A DNA stretch of 64,000 nucleotides, taken from CAWAYR01 sp050250955. GTDB lineage: Bacteria; Acidobacteriota; Vicinamibacteria; Vicinamibacterales; UBA2999. Numbering within the stretch: position 1 is the first letter of the stretch; every line of letters begins with the position of its first letter. A program made the translations under genes and the position numbers. The notes under the pieces are model-generated. The model was not told the origin of the DNA and did not search any database. It worked only from the letters and a program-made list of their open reading frames with translations. Below, in pieces: positions 36,593-44,965 of this stretch. The stretch is taken from contig JBFWNR010000002.1 in NCBI GenBank assembly GCA_050250955.1, forward strand, positions 248,001-312,000. The letters run 5' to 3'.

Positions 36593-37495
36593 GTGCCCTC
36601 CCCCGCAGCCAAGCCCTACGACACCGTCCAGGCCGGACGGGCCTCGATTCGCTTCTATCACGGTGATTGCCTCGAGGTCCTGGCCGGCCTGCCGCCGCGG
36701 TCGATCGACGTCGTGGTCACCTCGCCGCCCTACAACCTCGGGATCGAGTACCGCACCTACGACGACGGCCAGCCGCGCCACGAATACCTCGACTGGACCG
36801 GCCGGTGGGTCGCCGCGACGGCCCGGGTGCTGGCCGCCCAAGGGTCGCTGTTCCTGAACGTCGGCGCCAAGCCGACCGAGCCGTGGACCGCGCTGGACGT
36901 CGCCCAGGCGGCGCGCCCGCACCTGCGCCTCCAGAACATCCTGCACTGGATCAAGTCGATCGCCATCGAGGCCGAGGCGGCCGGGGCCCGGGTCGGTCTG
37001 CAGGAGGACCTGGCGGTCGGCCACTACAAGCCGATCAACTCGGCGCGCTTCCTCAACGACTGCCACGAGTTCGTGTTCCACTTCACGCCCGAGGGCGTGA
37101 CCCGGCTCGACCGTCTGGCCCTGGGCGTGAAGTACCAGGACGCCTCGAATGTCGGGCGCTGGCGGGCGGCGGCCGGCGGCCGGCGCTGCCGCGGCAACAC
37201 CTGGTTCGTCCCCTACGAGACCATCCAGAACCGGGAAAAGGACCGGCCGCATCCGGCCACCTTCCCGCCGCGCCTGCCCGAGTACTGCATCCGCCTCCAC
37301 GGCGGCGGCCCCGGCACGACGGTCGCCGACCCGTTCCTGGGCCTCGGGTCGACCACGGTCGCCTGCGCGCGGATGGGCGTCGACGCCGTCGGCATCGAGC
37401 TCGACGAGCACTACCTGCGCGAGGCGATCGCCCGGACCCGCGCCGCCGTGGCCAGCCGCGAGGGGCGGCGGCCGCCGCGCCGCCCGGCGGTGTAA
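36593..37495 (+). CDS. DNA methyltransferase, beta class (N4-cytosine or N6-adenine), orphan
   Basis: The 300-residue enzyme has catalytic motif IV TSPPYN at residues 43-48. The SAM-binding motif I DPFLGLGSTT follows near residue 246. This order defines the beta class, and SPPY rather than DPPY favours N4-cytosine methylation. The C-terminal EYCIRLHGG and GIELDEHYL are typical of PF01555 members. No endonuclease or specificity gene is adjacent, so it is either an orphan regulator of DNA or a remnant. Recognition sequence is unknown. Confidence 0.85.
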   Translation: MPSPAAKPYDTVQAGRASIRFYHGDCLEVLAGLPPRSIDVVVTSPPYNLGIEYRTYDDGQPRHEYLDWTGRWVAATARVLAAQGSLFLNVGAKPTEPWTALDVAQAARPHLRLQNILHWIKSIAIEAEAAGARVGLQEDLAVGHYKPINSARFLNDCHEFVFHFTPEGVTRLDRLALGVKYQDASNVGRWRAAAGGRRCRGNTWFVPYETIQNREKDRPHPATFPPRLPEYCIRLHGGGPGTTVADPFLGLGSTTVACARMGVDAVGIELDEHYLREAIARTRAAVASREGRRPPRRPAV

Positions 37496-37586
37496 CGCCC
37501 GCGCGACGACCGGCGCCGGCCCGGCTCGTCTGCGTCTGGATGGCGCGCCCTCGATGCGATGGTCGGATTCGTTCCAGAAACGCAAC

Positions 37587-37610
37587 GTATCCGATGCATA
37601 CTCGGGGTAT
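37587..37610 (+). promoter_or_regulatory. Candidate operator with three GTAT/ATAC half-sites upstream of the LysR gene
   Basis: GTAT (37587-37590), ATAC (37598-37601) and GTAT (37607-37610) form two overlapping inverted repeats with 7- and 5-bp gaps. LysR-type proteins bind interrupted dyads just upstream of -35 boxes, and this site ends 10 bp before the -35 at 37621. Autoregulation is inferred. Confidence 0.4.
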
Positions 37611-37620
37611 CACGATTCCC

Positions 37621-37650
37621 TTGAGTCCATCTCTCACCGAGATATATGCT
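37621..37650 (+). promoter_or_regulatory. Promoter of the LysR-family regulator gene
   Basis: TTGAGT (37621-37626) and TATATG (37643-37648) have a 16-bp spacer; TATGCT (37645-37650) with 18 bp is an alternative. A short leader with AGGAG precedes GTG 37671. Confidence 0.5.
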
Positions 37651-37670
37651 GTGGCGCACCAGGAGCCCCA

Positions 37671-38573
37671 GTGGACCTACGCCAACTCGAGATCATCCGC
37701 GCCATCGCCGAAACCGGCTCGTTCACCGCGGCCGGCCACAAGCTGCACGTGTCCCAGTCGGCCATCAGCCGCCAGATTCTGCTGCTCGAAGACGAGCTGA
37801 AGACGCCGGTGTTCCTGCGCATCGGCCGCCGCATCCGCATCACCCCGGCCGGCGAGTCGCTGCTCCAGCTGAGCCACCGGATGTTCCAGGACCTCACCGA
37901 TACGGTCGCCGGGATCGGCGACAGCCAGGAGACGCTGCGCGGCACGATCCGCATCCTCGGCGGCATGACGGTCTGTCTCTACGTGTTCCCGACGCTGCTC
38001 TCCGAGCTGACCCGGCAGCACCCGGCCGTCGAGGTGAAGATCATCAACGAGGGCACCGAGCGCTGCGTCCAGCACCTGCGCGCCGGCACCGGCGACCTCG
38101 CCCTGCTCACCCTGCCGATCAAGGACGCCGACATGGTGACCGTGCCGGTGCTGCAGGAGGAGCTGCTGGTCGTCACCGCGGCCAAGCACCCGCTGTCGAA
38201 GAAGCGCAAGGTCAGCGCCGCGGATCTCGCCGCCTACCCCTTCGTGCTGTTCGAGTCGGGCTCGAACACCCGCCGGGTGATCGACGAGTTCTTCGCCGCC
38301 GCCAAGCTCGAGCCGCGCATCGTCATGGAGACCGAGAACGTCGAGATCATCAAGGCGCTGGTCCGTCACGGCCTGGGCATCTCGATCGTCTCGCACCAGT
38401 CGGTGGCCCGCGACGTGGCCAGCGGCCACCTCTACTCGGCGCGGATCGAGGGCCGGCCGCTCATCCGCGAGACCGGCTGGGTCTATCCGAAGATGAGCCG
38501 CACGCCACGCGCCGTCGAAGAGGTGATCAAGGCCTTCGACAAGGTGCGGCCGAAGCTGCGCCTGTCGCCGTAG
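37671..38573 (+). CDS. LysR-family transcriptional regulator
   Basis: The 300-residue protein starts with the LysR winged-helix DNA-binding domain (LRQLEIIRAIAETGSFTAAG, SQSAISRQI), a linker helix, and a two-lobed periplasmic-binding-like effector domain (GTIRILGGMTVCLYVFPTLL). GTG 37671, with AGGAG 5 nt upstream, gives the standard VDLRQLE start. No divergent target gene is present; the neighbours are the methyltransferase upstream and a convergent aminotransferase. Effector and regulon are unknown. Confidence 0.88.
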   Translation: MDLRQLEIIRAIAETGSFTAAGHKLHVSQSAISRQILLLEDELKTPVFLRIGRRIRITPAGESLLQLSHRMFQDLTDTVAGIGDSQETLRGTIRILGGMTVCLYVFPTLLSELTRQHPAVEVKIINEGTERCVQHLRAGTGDLALLTLPIKDADMVTVPVLQEELLVVTAAKHPLSKKRKVSAADLAAYPFVLFESGSNTRRVIDEFFAAAKLEPRIVMETENVEIIKALVRHGLGISIVSHQSVARDVASGHLYSARIEGRPLIRETGWVYPKMSRTPRAVEEVIKAFDKVRPKLRLSP

Positions 38574-38597
38574 GGCCGCCCGCGCCCGCGACGCCCG

Positions 38598-39809
38598 CTA
38601 CGCCCGGGCGCCGGCCTTGAGCGCGGCCGGTGCGGCGCCGGCCAGCACCGCGCCGAGGATGCGTACCGCCGCCTCGATCTCGGCGACGCTCAGCGTGACG
38701 AAGCTGAGCCGCATGGTCCGCGGATCGGGATCGAGGGCGAAGAACGGCGCGCCGGGCACGAAGGCGACGCCGGCCTCGACCGCCTGCTGGAGCAGCGGCA
38801 TCGCGTCGAAGCCCTCGGGCAGCCGCAGCCAGAAGAACATGCCGCCGCGCGGGGTGTCGAAGCTCGTCCCGGCCGGCAGGTGGGCGGTCAGCGCCGCCGC
38901 CATCGCGTCGCGCTGGGTCCGATAGCGATCGCGAATCGTCGGCACGTGCCGGTCGAGGAAGCCGTCCTTGACCACCTCGTAGACGACCCGCTGGTTGAAG
39001 CCCGGGGTGTGCAGGTCGGCGGCCTGCTTGGCCGACAGCAGCTTGGGATAGAGCGCCGGCGGCGCGACGACGAAGCCGAGCCGGAACCCGGGCGTCAGCA
39101 CCTTGGAGAACGACCCGAGGTAGACGCAGCCGTCGGGCCAGCGCGCGGTCAGCGGCGCCGGCGGCTCCTCGTCGTACCAGAGGTCGCCGTAGGGATTGTC
39201 CTCGACGATCGGCACGCCGGCCGTCTGCGCCGCGGCGACCAGGGCGTCGCGCCGCGCCGCCGGAATCTGCAGGCCGGTCGGATTCTGGAAGTTGGGCAGC
39301 AGGTAGACGAAGCGCGCCCCCGGCGCCCGGTCGGGCAGGTCGGCGATCGACTCGGGCCGGGGCCCGTCGGCGTCGGAGTCGAGGTTGACGAAGGCCGGCT
39401 CGTAGGGCGTGTAGGCCTGCAGCGCCCCCAGGTAGGTGGGGGCCTCGACGGCCACCGGGGCCCCGGCGTCGATGAGCACCTTGCCGACCAGGTCCAGGCC
39501 CTGCTGCGAGCCGGTGGTGATGAGCACCTGGTCGGGCGTGGTCGCCAGACCGGACCGGCCGAGCCGGGCGACGACCCACTCGCGCAGCGGCAGAAACCCT
39601 TCACTGGACGCGTACTGGAGCGCGGCCCGGCCGTGGTCGCGCAGCACCGTGTCGCAGGCGGCGCGCAGCGCGTCGACCGGGAAGGTCTCGGGCGAGGGCA
39701 GGCCGCCGGCCATCGATCGCACGCCGGGCCGCTCGGCGACCTTGAGAATCTCGCGGAGAATCGACGGATTCATCCGTGCCGTGCGCTGTGCCATCGTCCA
39801 CGTGCTCAT
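38598..39809 (-). CDS. PLP-dependent aminotransferase, class I/II (LysN/MocR-like group)
   Basis: The 403-residue fold-type I enzyme shows the MAGGLPSPETFP start, QYASSEGFLPLREWV, the substrate/cofactor segment LLPNFQNPTGLQI, EDNPYGDLWYD and the PLP-lysine in LGSFSKVLTPGFRLG. This layout matches 2-aminoadipate or multi-substrate aminotransferases without the GntR domain. A GGAAGGAG ribosome-binding site and a GATAAT element near 39842 lie upstream. The amino donor and acceptor cannot be fixed from sequence. Confidence 0.88.
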   Translation of the reverse strand: MSTWTMAQRTARMNPSILREILKVAERPGVRSMAGGLPSPETFPVDALRAACDTVLRDHGRAALQYASSEGFLPLREWVVARLGRSGLATTPDQVLITTGSQQGLDLVGKVLIDAGAPVAVEAPTYLGALQAYTPYEPAFVNLDSDADGPRPESIADLPDRAPGARFVYLLPNFQNPTGLQIPAARRDALVAAAQTAGVPIVEDNPYGDLWYDEEPPAPLTARWPDGCVYLGSFSKVLTPGFRLGFVVAPPALYPKLLSAKQAADLHTPGFNQRVVYEVVKDGFLDRHVPTIRDRYRTQRDAMAAALTAHLPAGTSFDTPRGGMFFWLRLPEGFDAMPLLQQAVEAGVAFVPGAPFFALDPDPRTMRLSFVTLSVAEIEAAVRILGAVLAGAAPAALKAGARA

Positions 39810-39991
39810 GCCCTTCGGCTCCTTCCCGTTGCGCGCCGATTATCGCCGCGCCGGCCGCCGGCGCCCACGCCGGATCGCCGCTCCGTCGCGACCATCAGCG
39901 AGACACATCCATGCAATCGGATCATTCTATTTTGGGTGTGGGAGGCGGGGGGTAGCATGAGAACTTGTTTCCCGATTCCCGGAAGGTGCCC

Positions 39992-40153
39992 ATGACCCAG
40001 CACACCGAACGCGTCATCAGCATCGCCCTTCCCGACGACGTCTGGCGGGCATTCACGCAGGCACAGCCCGAGCCGGTGCTGTGGCTGAAGGAGCGCATCC
40101 AGGAGTCGATCGACTCGGCCCGCACCAAGACGCCGCCAGCCGGCCGCGCCTGA
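39992..40153 (+). CDS. Small hypothetical protein (53 aa)
   Basis: ATG 39992 has GGAAGG about 7 nt upstream. The protein looks like a real short alpha/beta sequence (ERVISIALPDDVWRAFTQAQ followed by LWLKERIQESID) with a predicted C-terminal helix. The start resembles small ribbon-helix-helix-like proteins, but this is too weak for a family call. It lies between an aminotransferase and the VWFA gene. No partner is evident. Confidence 0.5.
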   Translation: MTQHTERVISIALPDDVWRAFTQAQPEPVLWLKERIQESIDSARTKTPPAGRA

Positions 40154-40181
40154 TCGCGCCGCCGACGGCGCCGTCCCCGCC

Positions 40182-41468
40182 TTACCGGGTCTGCGGCGGC
40201 TGCCGCAGCGTGTAGGACGTCCGCGACCACACGTTCAGCCCGTCGCGCTTCACCTTCACCTCGATCTTGCGCGTCCGCTTGAGCGGGTCCGGGTTGCTCG
40301 AGTAGTAGCCCACCACGTAGTAGTCGCTGGTCTCGGCGTCGATCCGCTTGAGGCCCTTGTCGAAGTTGTTCTGGTTGACGATGGCGATGCCACCGGTCTC
40401 CTGGGCCAGCACCCGCAGGCTGTCCTGGGTGGTGCGCAGGTACTCCTGGAAGTCCGACGGGTCGACGGTCTCGTCGAGATCCTGGCCGGCGACCAGGCCG
40501 CGCGGATCGATGGTGTAGAAGGTGGCGTTGGCGCGGTTGGCGGAGCGGGTGATGTCGGCCATCTCGCGCGCCAGATCGGCGTCGGCGAACTGCTGCCCCT
40601 GGTTGAACTGCCGGTTGTACTGCTCGCCTTCTTCCTGCGTCTGCCCCTGACGACCGCCGTAGATCGGATCCTCGCCCAGCCGTCCCTTCTCGAACGGGTT
40701 GAAGTCGTAGCCGTTGCTGACCCAGATCACCGCTTTGCGGCGGTTGTTGATGCGCTCGAGCTGAGTGACGATGTCCCGCACCGTCGAGAACGCCACCTGG
40801 GCGCGATAGCGGACCTCCGCCGGCCCCTGGGCACCGTCCTGGCCCTGGATGATGTCCGACGGCTTGAGGCCGTTGCCGGTGATGCGCTTGATCGCTTCGT
40901 CGAGCACCTTGCGGTCGTAGGTCAGGTCGATGGCCAGCGAGGACGGCCCGGTCGAGACGATGCCGAACATGTCGCCCTCGTGCACCAGCTGCCGGGCGAT
41001 GCGCTTGAAGAGGTCGCGGATCCGGCCGGTGTTGCGGAAGTCGAGGTGCAGGTCGTCGACGATGATGAGGAAGATCCGTCCGGCGGCGTCGTTGCGCGGC
41101 CGCGCCGTGGGCAGGATGATGCCTTCCTGCGGCGGCGGCGGCGGCGGCGCCTGCAGGTTGAGCACCCGCCCGCCGTGCACCAGCGTCATCGACGCCAGAT
41201 CCTGCTTGATGCCGTCCTCGTAGATCTCGATGTCGTCCTTGGTGAGATCGGCGACGAACTGATCGCGATCATCGCGGACGATGACGTCGGTGGTCACCAG
41301 GTCGATGGCGACCCGGAAGTCGGGCGGCGCCTGCTGACCGGGCTGGGCCGGCGGCTGGGCCGGCGCCGGCGCCGGCGCCTGCTGCCGCGCAGCCGGAGTC
41401 GCGCCCGACAGGAGCATCATGCCGAGCGCGAGCCCGGCACAGACGGCGGCGAGGCGGCGGGTGGACAT
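40182..41468 (-). CDS. VWFA-related domain protein of the acidobacterial type, secreted
   Basis: The 428-residue product has a signal peptide and a Pro/Ala/Gln-rich linker. A transthyretin-like strand set (VAIDLVTTDVIVRDDRDQFV, IEIYEDGIKQ) then leads into a von Willebrand A domain with FLIIVDDLHLDFRNTG near the metal site. The segment SDYYVVGYYSSNPDPLKRTR is diagnostic for the Acidobacteria-enriched VWFA-related family. The role is unknown; most members are thought to be envelope or secreted proteins. A TATACT box ends 7 nt before the ATG, with no Shine-Dalgarno. Confidence 0.88.
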   Translation of the reverse strand: MSTRRLAAVCAGLALGMMLLSGATPAARQQAPAPAPAQPPAQPGQQAPPDFRVAIDLVTTDVIVRDDRDQFVADLTKDDIEIYEDGIKQDLASMTLVHGGRVLNLQAPPPPPPQEGIILPTARPRNDAAGRIFLIIVDDLHLDFRNTGRIRDLFKRIARQLVHEGDMFGIVSTGPSSLAIDLTYDRKVLDEAIKRITGNGLKPSDIIQGQDGAQGPAEVRYRAQVAFSTVRDIVTQLERINNRRKAVIWVSNGYDFNPFEKGRLGEDPIYGGRQGQTQEEGEQYNRQFNQGQQFADADLAREMADITRSANRANATFYTIDPRGLVAGQDLDETVDPSDFQEYLRTTQDSLRVLAQETGGIAIVNQNNFDKGLKRIDAETSDYYVVGYYSSNPDPLKRTRKIEVKVKRDGLNVWSRTSYTLRQPPQTR

Positions 41469-41475
41469 AGCCGCC

Positions 41476-41481
41476 AGTATA
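41476..41481 (-). promoter_or_regulatory. -10 hexamer of the VWFA gene, predicted leaderless
   Basis: TATACT on the minus strand, separated from the ATG at 41468 by 7 nt. Confidence 0.45.
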
Positions 41482-41515
41482 GACGCTTCGCGCCGCGGCG
41501 GGGACGGCCCGAGGC

Positions 41516-42181
41516 TCAGCCGAGGGCCTGACGGACGGCCTCGACCTCGGCGTCGATCCGCGCCATTCCGGTCAGGACGCTGTCGGCCGTGGTCCAGCTG
41601 TCCGGATCGATCGCGGCGAGCCGGGCCTCGAGGGCGGCCCGCGCGGCCGGGTCGGTCCACGCCGCGGCCTGGACGTCGGCGACGAGCTGCTGGTGCCTGG
41701 CACGCAGGCTGGCGGCGATCCCGCGGCCGAGCAGTTCAGCGAGCAGGTCGGGGCCGCCGCCGGAAGGCTCGGGCAGCGCGTCGGGCGCCGTGTCGGGTGT
41801 CGGCGGCGGCAGCGCGGCGGTTGCCCCTCCGGCCGGCGGGACGAGATCGAGGTCGACCGCAGCGACCTGGGCGGTCTCGTCGGTGCCCTCCTCCGATTCG
41901 GGGCGACGCGGCTTGCGCTTGCGCGGCGGCAGCGGCGCCTCGACCTCGACCGGTGTCATGGCTCCCATGTCGAGGATGTAGGGCCAGTCGAAGTCGATGT
42001 CGGGGTATTGCTCCTCGAGCATCCGCATGGCGCCGTCGTCGAGGGCCGGCCGGCCGATCCGCAGGCCCGGCGCCGTGCGATACCAGTAGAGCACCCGCGG
42101 CGGAGCGCCCGGCGCGGCGTTGTGCACCAGGAACGTGTTCTCGACGCCGCGCCGATCGGCGGTGAGTCGCAAGTACGGCAA
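41516..42181 (-). CDS. Hypothetical protein, 221 aa, downstream of the K/A/P-tail protein
   Basis: Not recognised. A roughly 70-residue N-terminal domain (YLRLTADRRGVENTFLVHNA, VLYWYRTAPGLRIGRPALDD, EEQYPDIDFDWPYIL) is followed by a Pro/Ala/Glu-rich linker and a helical C-terminus. The TTG start at 42181 is supported by GGGAG five nt upstream. It begins 10 nt after the upstream gene ends, so the two are almost certainly one operon and may act together. Confidence 0.65.
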   Translation of the reverse strand: MPYLRLTADRRGVENTFLVHNAAPGAPPRVLYWYRTAPGLRIGRPALDDGAMRMLEEQYPDIDFDWPYILDMGAMTPVEVEAPLPPRKRKPRRPESEEGTDETAQVAAVDLDLVPPAGGATAALPPPTPDTAPDALPEPSGGGPDLLAELLGRGIAASLRARHQQLVADVQAAAWTDPAARAALEARLAAIDPDSWTTADSVLTGMARIDAEVEAVRQALG

Positions 42182-42191
42182 CGGCGCTCCC

Positions 42192-43229
42192 TTACCGGCG
42201 CTTGCCGCCCTTGGCCGGCTTCGCCTTGGCCGCCGGCGCGGCTGGCTTCTTCGCCGGCTTGGCCGGCGCCTTCGCGGCCGGCTTCCCCGCTGGCTTGGCG
42301 ACGGGCTTGGCCGCGGGCTTGGCCGCCGGCTTGGCCACCGGCTTGGCCACCGCCTTCGCCGGCGGCTTCACGGTCGGCTTGGCCGCCACGGCAGGCTTCG
42401 CCTTGGCGACGGCGGGCTTGGCGACCGGCGTCGTGGCCGGCGCCGGAGCGGGCCGCGGCGCCTTGGCGGCCGAGGACTTGGCGGCGGGAGGTTCGGGCGC
42501 GCCCGGTACCGCAGCCTTGACCGGCACGGCCGCCTTGGCCGGCAGCGCCGACCCTTTGGCAGCCGGGGCGGTGGCGGTCGGCTTGACCGGCGACGGCTTG
42601 ACCGGCGCCGTCTTGACCGCGGCGACGAACTTGCCGAGCGCCGCCTTCTGCGCGGCGGTGCGCACCGGCGTCTTCGCCTCCACCTGGCGGGGTGGCGGCG
42701 GCGGAGGCGGCGGCGGGGGCGGCGGCGGCGGGGGCGGCGGGGGCGCCACCTTGATGCGCGGCGTGCCGGCCAGGCCGCCCTTGCGCGCGGCGGCCAGCTG
42801 CGCGTCGGTGGCCTTCTGCACCAGCGTGAAGCGCACCTGATCGAGATTGGTGTGGTAGGTCCACAGCTCGGCCACCGTCACGCTGTGCTCGCGGCACAAC
42901 CGCCGCACGGTGTCGAGGGTATGCGGTGGCACGTAGAGGTGGAACGGCACCCGCAGCCGGCTGAACGGGCCCCATTGGGCCAGGGTCTCGAGCGAGTTGA
43001 CCGACTCACCGGTCTCCACCTCGACGACGCCGTCGAGTTTGTGCGCCTTGTCGGCGGTCAGCAGGATCAGGTCGGGCACGAATTCGGCGGTGCCGACCAC
43101 GACCGCGGTGGGTGGCTCACCCCCGACGTTGGTGACCGGGTCGTGCTTCTTCTTGTAGCGGCCCTGAAGGAGTCTGATGATGCGATCGTGCTCGAGTTGT
43201 TCGCGCACGGGCCTGACAAGGATGGGCAC
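42192..43229 (-). CDS. Nuclease-like N-terminal domain with poly-proline hinge and Lys/Ala/Pro-rich basic tail
   Basis: The 345-residue protein has three parts. Residues about 1-145 form a globular alpha/beta domain (FVPDLILLTADKAHKLDGVV, then EVETGES) that recalls PD-(D/E)xK-type folds, but the catalytic lysine is not obvious. A run of about 18 prolines follows. The last 170 residues are dominated by AKP/VKP repeats resembling histone H1 or AlgP tails. Such tails bind nucleic acid. GTG 43229, preceded by GGAGG, is taken as the start. Function is unknown. Confidence 0.65.
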   Translation of the reverse strand: MPILVRPVREQLEHDRIIRLLQGRYKKKHDPVTNVGGEPPTAVVVGTAEFVPDLILLTADKAHKLDGVVEVETGESVNSLETLAQWGPFSRLRVPFHLYVPPHTLDTVRRLCREHSVTVAELWTYHTNLDQVRFTLVQKATDAQLAAARKGGLAGTPRIKVAPPPPPPPPPPPPPPPPPPRQVEAKTPVRTAAQKAALGKFVAAVKTAPVKPSPVKPTATAPAAKGSALPAKAAVPVKAAVPGAPEPPAAKSSAAKAPRPAPAPATTPVAKPAVAKAKPAVAAKPTVKPPAKAVAKPVAKPAAKPAAKPVAKPAGKPAAKAPAKPAKKPAAPAAKAKPAKGGKRR

Positions 43230-43260
43230 GATGCCTCCACGGTGGTGGCTGCCGGACGGT

Positions 43261-43288
43261 CGAATGAAAACAAACCCCATAATATAGC
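43261..43288. promoter_or_regulatory. AT-rich island between divergent genes (probable promoter region)
   Basis: A rare AT-rich stretch with ATAATATA lies between the K/A/P-tail gene and arginase. -10-like hexamers can be read on either strand (TATATT on minus, CATAAT on plus), but no good -35 is seen. It is the only AT-rich block in this gap. Confidence 0.35.
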
Positions 43289-43399
43289 ACGCGAACGGCG
43301 CGTCGCCGCTACATCCTGCGTAGTGGTAGCGTGGCGCCAACCGGCGGACGCGCGGGTCGTTTTTGGGCAGGCGCCCGCAGCGGCAGTTCGGGGACTCCA

Positions 43400-44308
43400 A
43401 TGCCACACGCACATCTCATCGGCGTCCCGCTCGACCTGGGCGGCAACCGGCGCGGCGTCGACATGGGCCCGTCGGCGCTGCGGATCGCCGGCCTCGCCGA
43501 CCAGCTCGCCGCGCTCGGCGTGGCGGTGACCGACAAGGGCGATGTCCCGTCGCCGCTGCCCGAGCTCAAGGGGCCCGGCGACCCGCGCAAGCGTTACGTG
43601 CGCGAGATCGCCCGGGTCTGCCAGAAGCTCTATCAGACCGCGCTGGCGTCGCTGCACGAGGGCGCGCTGCCGATCGTGCTCGGCGGCGATCACAGCCTCG
43701 GCGCCGGCTCGGTGGCGGCGACGGCCGCGTGGATGGCGACCCGCCAGCAGCCGCTCGGGGTGATCTGGGTGGACGCCCACGCCGACATCAACTCGCCGCA
43801 GTCGTCGCCCTCGGGCAACGTCCACGGCATGCCGCTGGCAGCCCTGCTCGGCGGCGAACCCGCGGAACTGGCCCGCATCGGCGGACCCGGTCCGGCGGTC
43901 CGCGCCGAGCACACCGTGCTGGTCGGGCTGCGCAACCTGGACGACCGCGAGAAGGACATCGTCAAGGCCGCCGGCGTCCACGCCTTCACGATGAAGGACG
44001 TCGATCGGCTCGGCATCGCCGGGGTGATGGATCGGGCGATCGCCGCCGCGTCGGCCGGCACCGGCGGCATCCACGTGTCGTTCGATCTCGACGTCTGCGA
44101 CCCGACGATCGCGCCCGGCGTCGGCACGCCGGTGAAGGGCGGCCTCGACTATCGCGAGGCGCATTTCGTGATGGAGGCGGTGGCCGAATCTGGCCGCCTG
44201 GTGGCGCTCGACCTGGTCGAGGTGAACCCGGCCCTCGACGTCCGCAACACCACGGCGGAGCTGGCGGCCGAGCTGGCGCTGTCGGCGCTCGGCAAGCGCA
44301 TCCTCTGA
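43400..44308 (+). CDS. rocF: Arginase
   Basis: The 302-residue ureohydrolase retains all Mn2+ ligands: His98 in GGDHSLGAG, Asp125/His127/Asp129 in DAHADIN, and Asp229/Asp231 in FDLDVCDP. The SPSGNVHGMPLA segment is the substrate loop typical of arginases rather than agmatinases. It makes ornithine and urea from arginine in the cytoplasm. ATG 43400 is chosen since the preceding frame shows no family similarity. No urease gene is nearby. Confidence 0.93.
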   Translation: MPHAHLIGVPLDLGGNRRGVDMGPSALRIAGLADQLAALGVAVTDKGDVPSPLPELKGPGDPRKRYVREIARVCQKLYQTALASLHEGALPIVLGGDHSLGAGSVAATAAWMATRQQPLGVIWVDAHADINSPQSSPSGNVHGMPLAALLGGEPAELARIGGPGPAVRAEHTVLVGLRNLDDREKDIVKAAGVHAFTMKDVDRLGIAGVMDRAIAAASAGTGGIHVSFDLDVCDPTIAPGVGTPVKGGLDYREAHFVMEAVAESGRLVALDLVEVNPALDVRNTTAELAAELALSALGKRIL

Positions 44309-44403
44309 CCGGCGGGAAACCGTCGGTGGGAGGCTATAGTCATAAGGCTGTGCCCGGTCGGCCGGCGCACGCCGTCGCACCCGTCTCAACCAAGGAGAGT
44401 CCA

Positions 44404-44943
44404 GTGACCCATCGTCGTGCCCTGATTGCCGCGGCCATCGCCGCCGTCCTCGCCGTGCCCGGGGCGGCCCTCGTCGCCGCCCAGCAGAAGCGCGCCAGCC
44501 CGCACGAGACCGTGAAGGGCGTCGTCGATGGCGCCAACGTGACGATCACCTACGGACGGCCCTACGTGAAGGGCCGCAAGATCTTCGGCGGCCTGGTGCC
44601 CTACGGCCAGGTGTGGCGCACCGGCGCCGACGAGGCGACCATCCTCGAGACCGACAAGATGCTGATGCTGGGGCCGCTGCACCTGAACCCCGGCAAGTAC
44701 TCGCTCTACTCGCTGGTCGACGACAAGAGCTGGAAGCTCATCGTCAACCGGCAGGTCGGCCAGTGGGGCACTGAGTACACCCAGGGACAGGATCTCGGCC
44801 GCGTCGACATGCGCGTCGAGGCGCTGGCGGTCCCGGTCGAGCAGTTCACCATCGCCATCGACAAGAACCCGGCCGGCAAGGGCGGGGTGCTGACGATGCA
44901 GTGGGAGACGAAGAAGGCCACGCTGGCCTTCACCACGATGTAG
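44404..44943 (+). CDS. DUF2911 family secreted protein
   Basis: The 179-residue product has an N-terminal signal peptide and the DUF2911 core ITYGRPYVKGRKIFGGLVPY, VWRTGADEATI and LNPGKYSLYSLVD. These are beta-rich periplasmic or secreted proteins common in Acidobacteria and Bacteroidetes, with no known activity. GTG 44404 follows AAGGAG by 7 nt. A TATAGT element about 70 nt upstream may be its own promoter. An unusual 14-bp repeat array follows the stop codon. Confidence 0.88.
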   Translation: MTHRRALIAAAIAAVLAVPGAALVAAQQKRASPHETVKGVVDGANVTITYGRPYVKGRKIFGGLVPYGQVWRTGADEATILETDKMLMLGPLHLNPGKYSLYSLVDDKSWKLIVNRQVGQWGTEYTQGQDLGRVDMRVEALAVPVEQFTIAIDKNPAGKGGVLTMQWETKKATLAFTTM

Positions 44944-44965
44944 GCTCCCCGCCTTCGCGGCGGAG

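Noticed and set aside
36593..37495. Restriction-modification system
   Set aside because: No endonuclease or specificity gene is adjacent, so only an orphan methyltransferase is called.
42690..42751. Proline-codon run as a regulatory or slippage repeat
   Set aside because: It lies in frame inside a protein with a consistent Pro/Lys/Ala tail, so a coding explanation is enough. Length variation is still possible.
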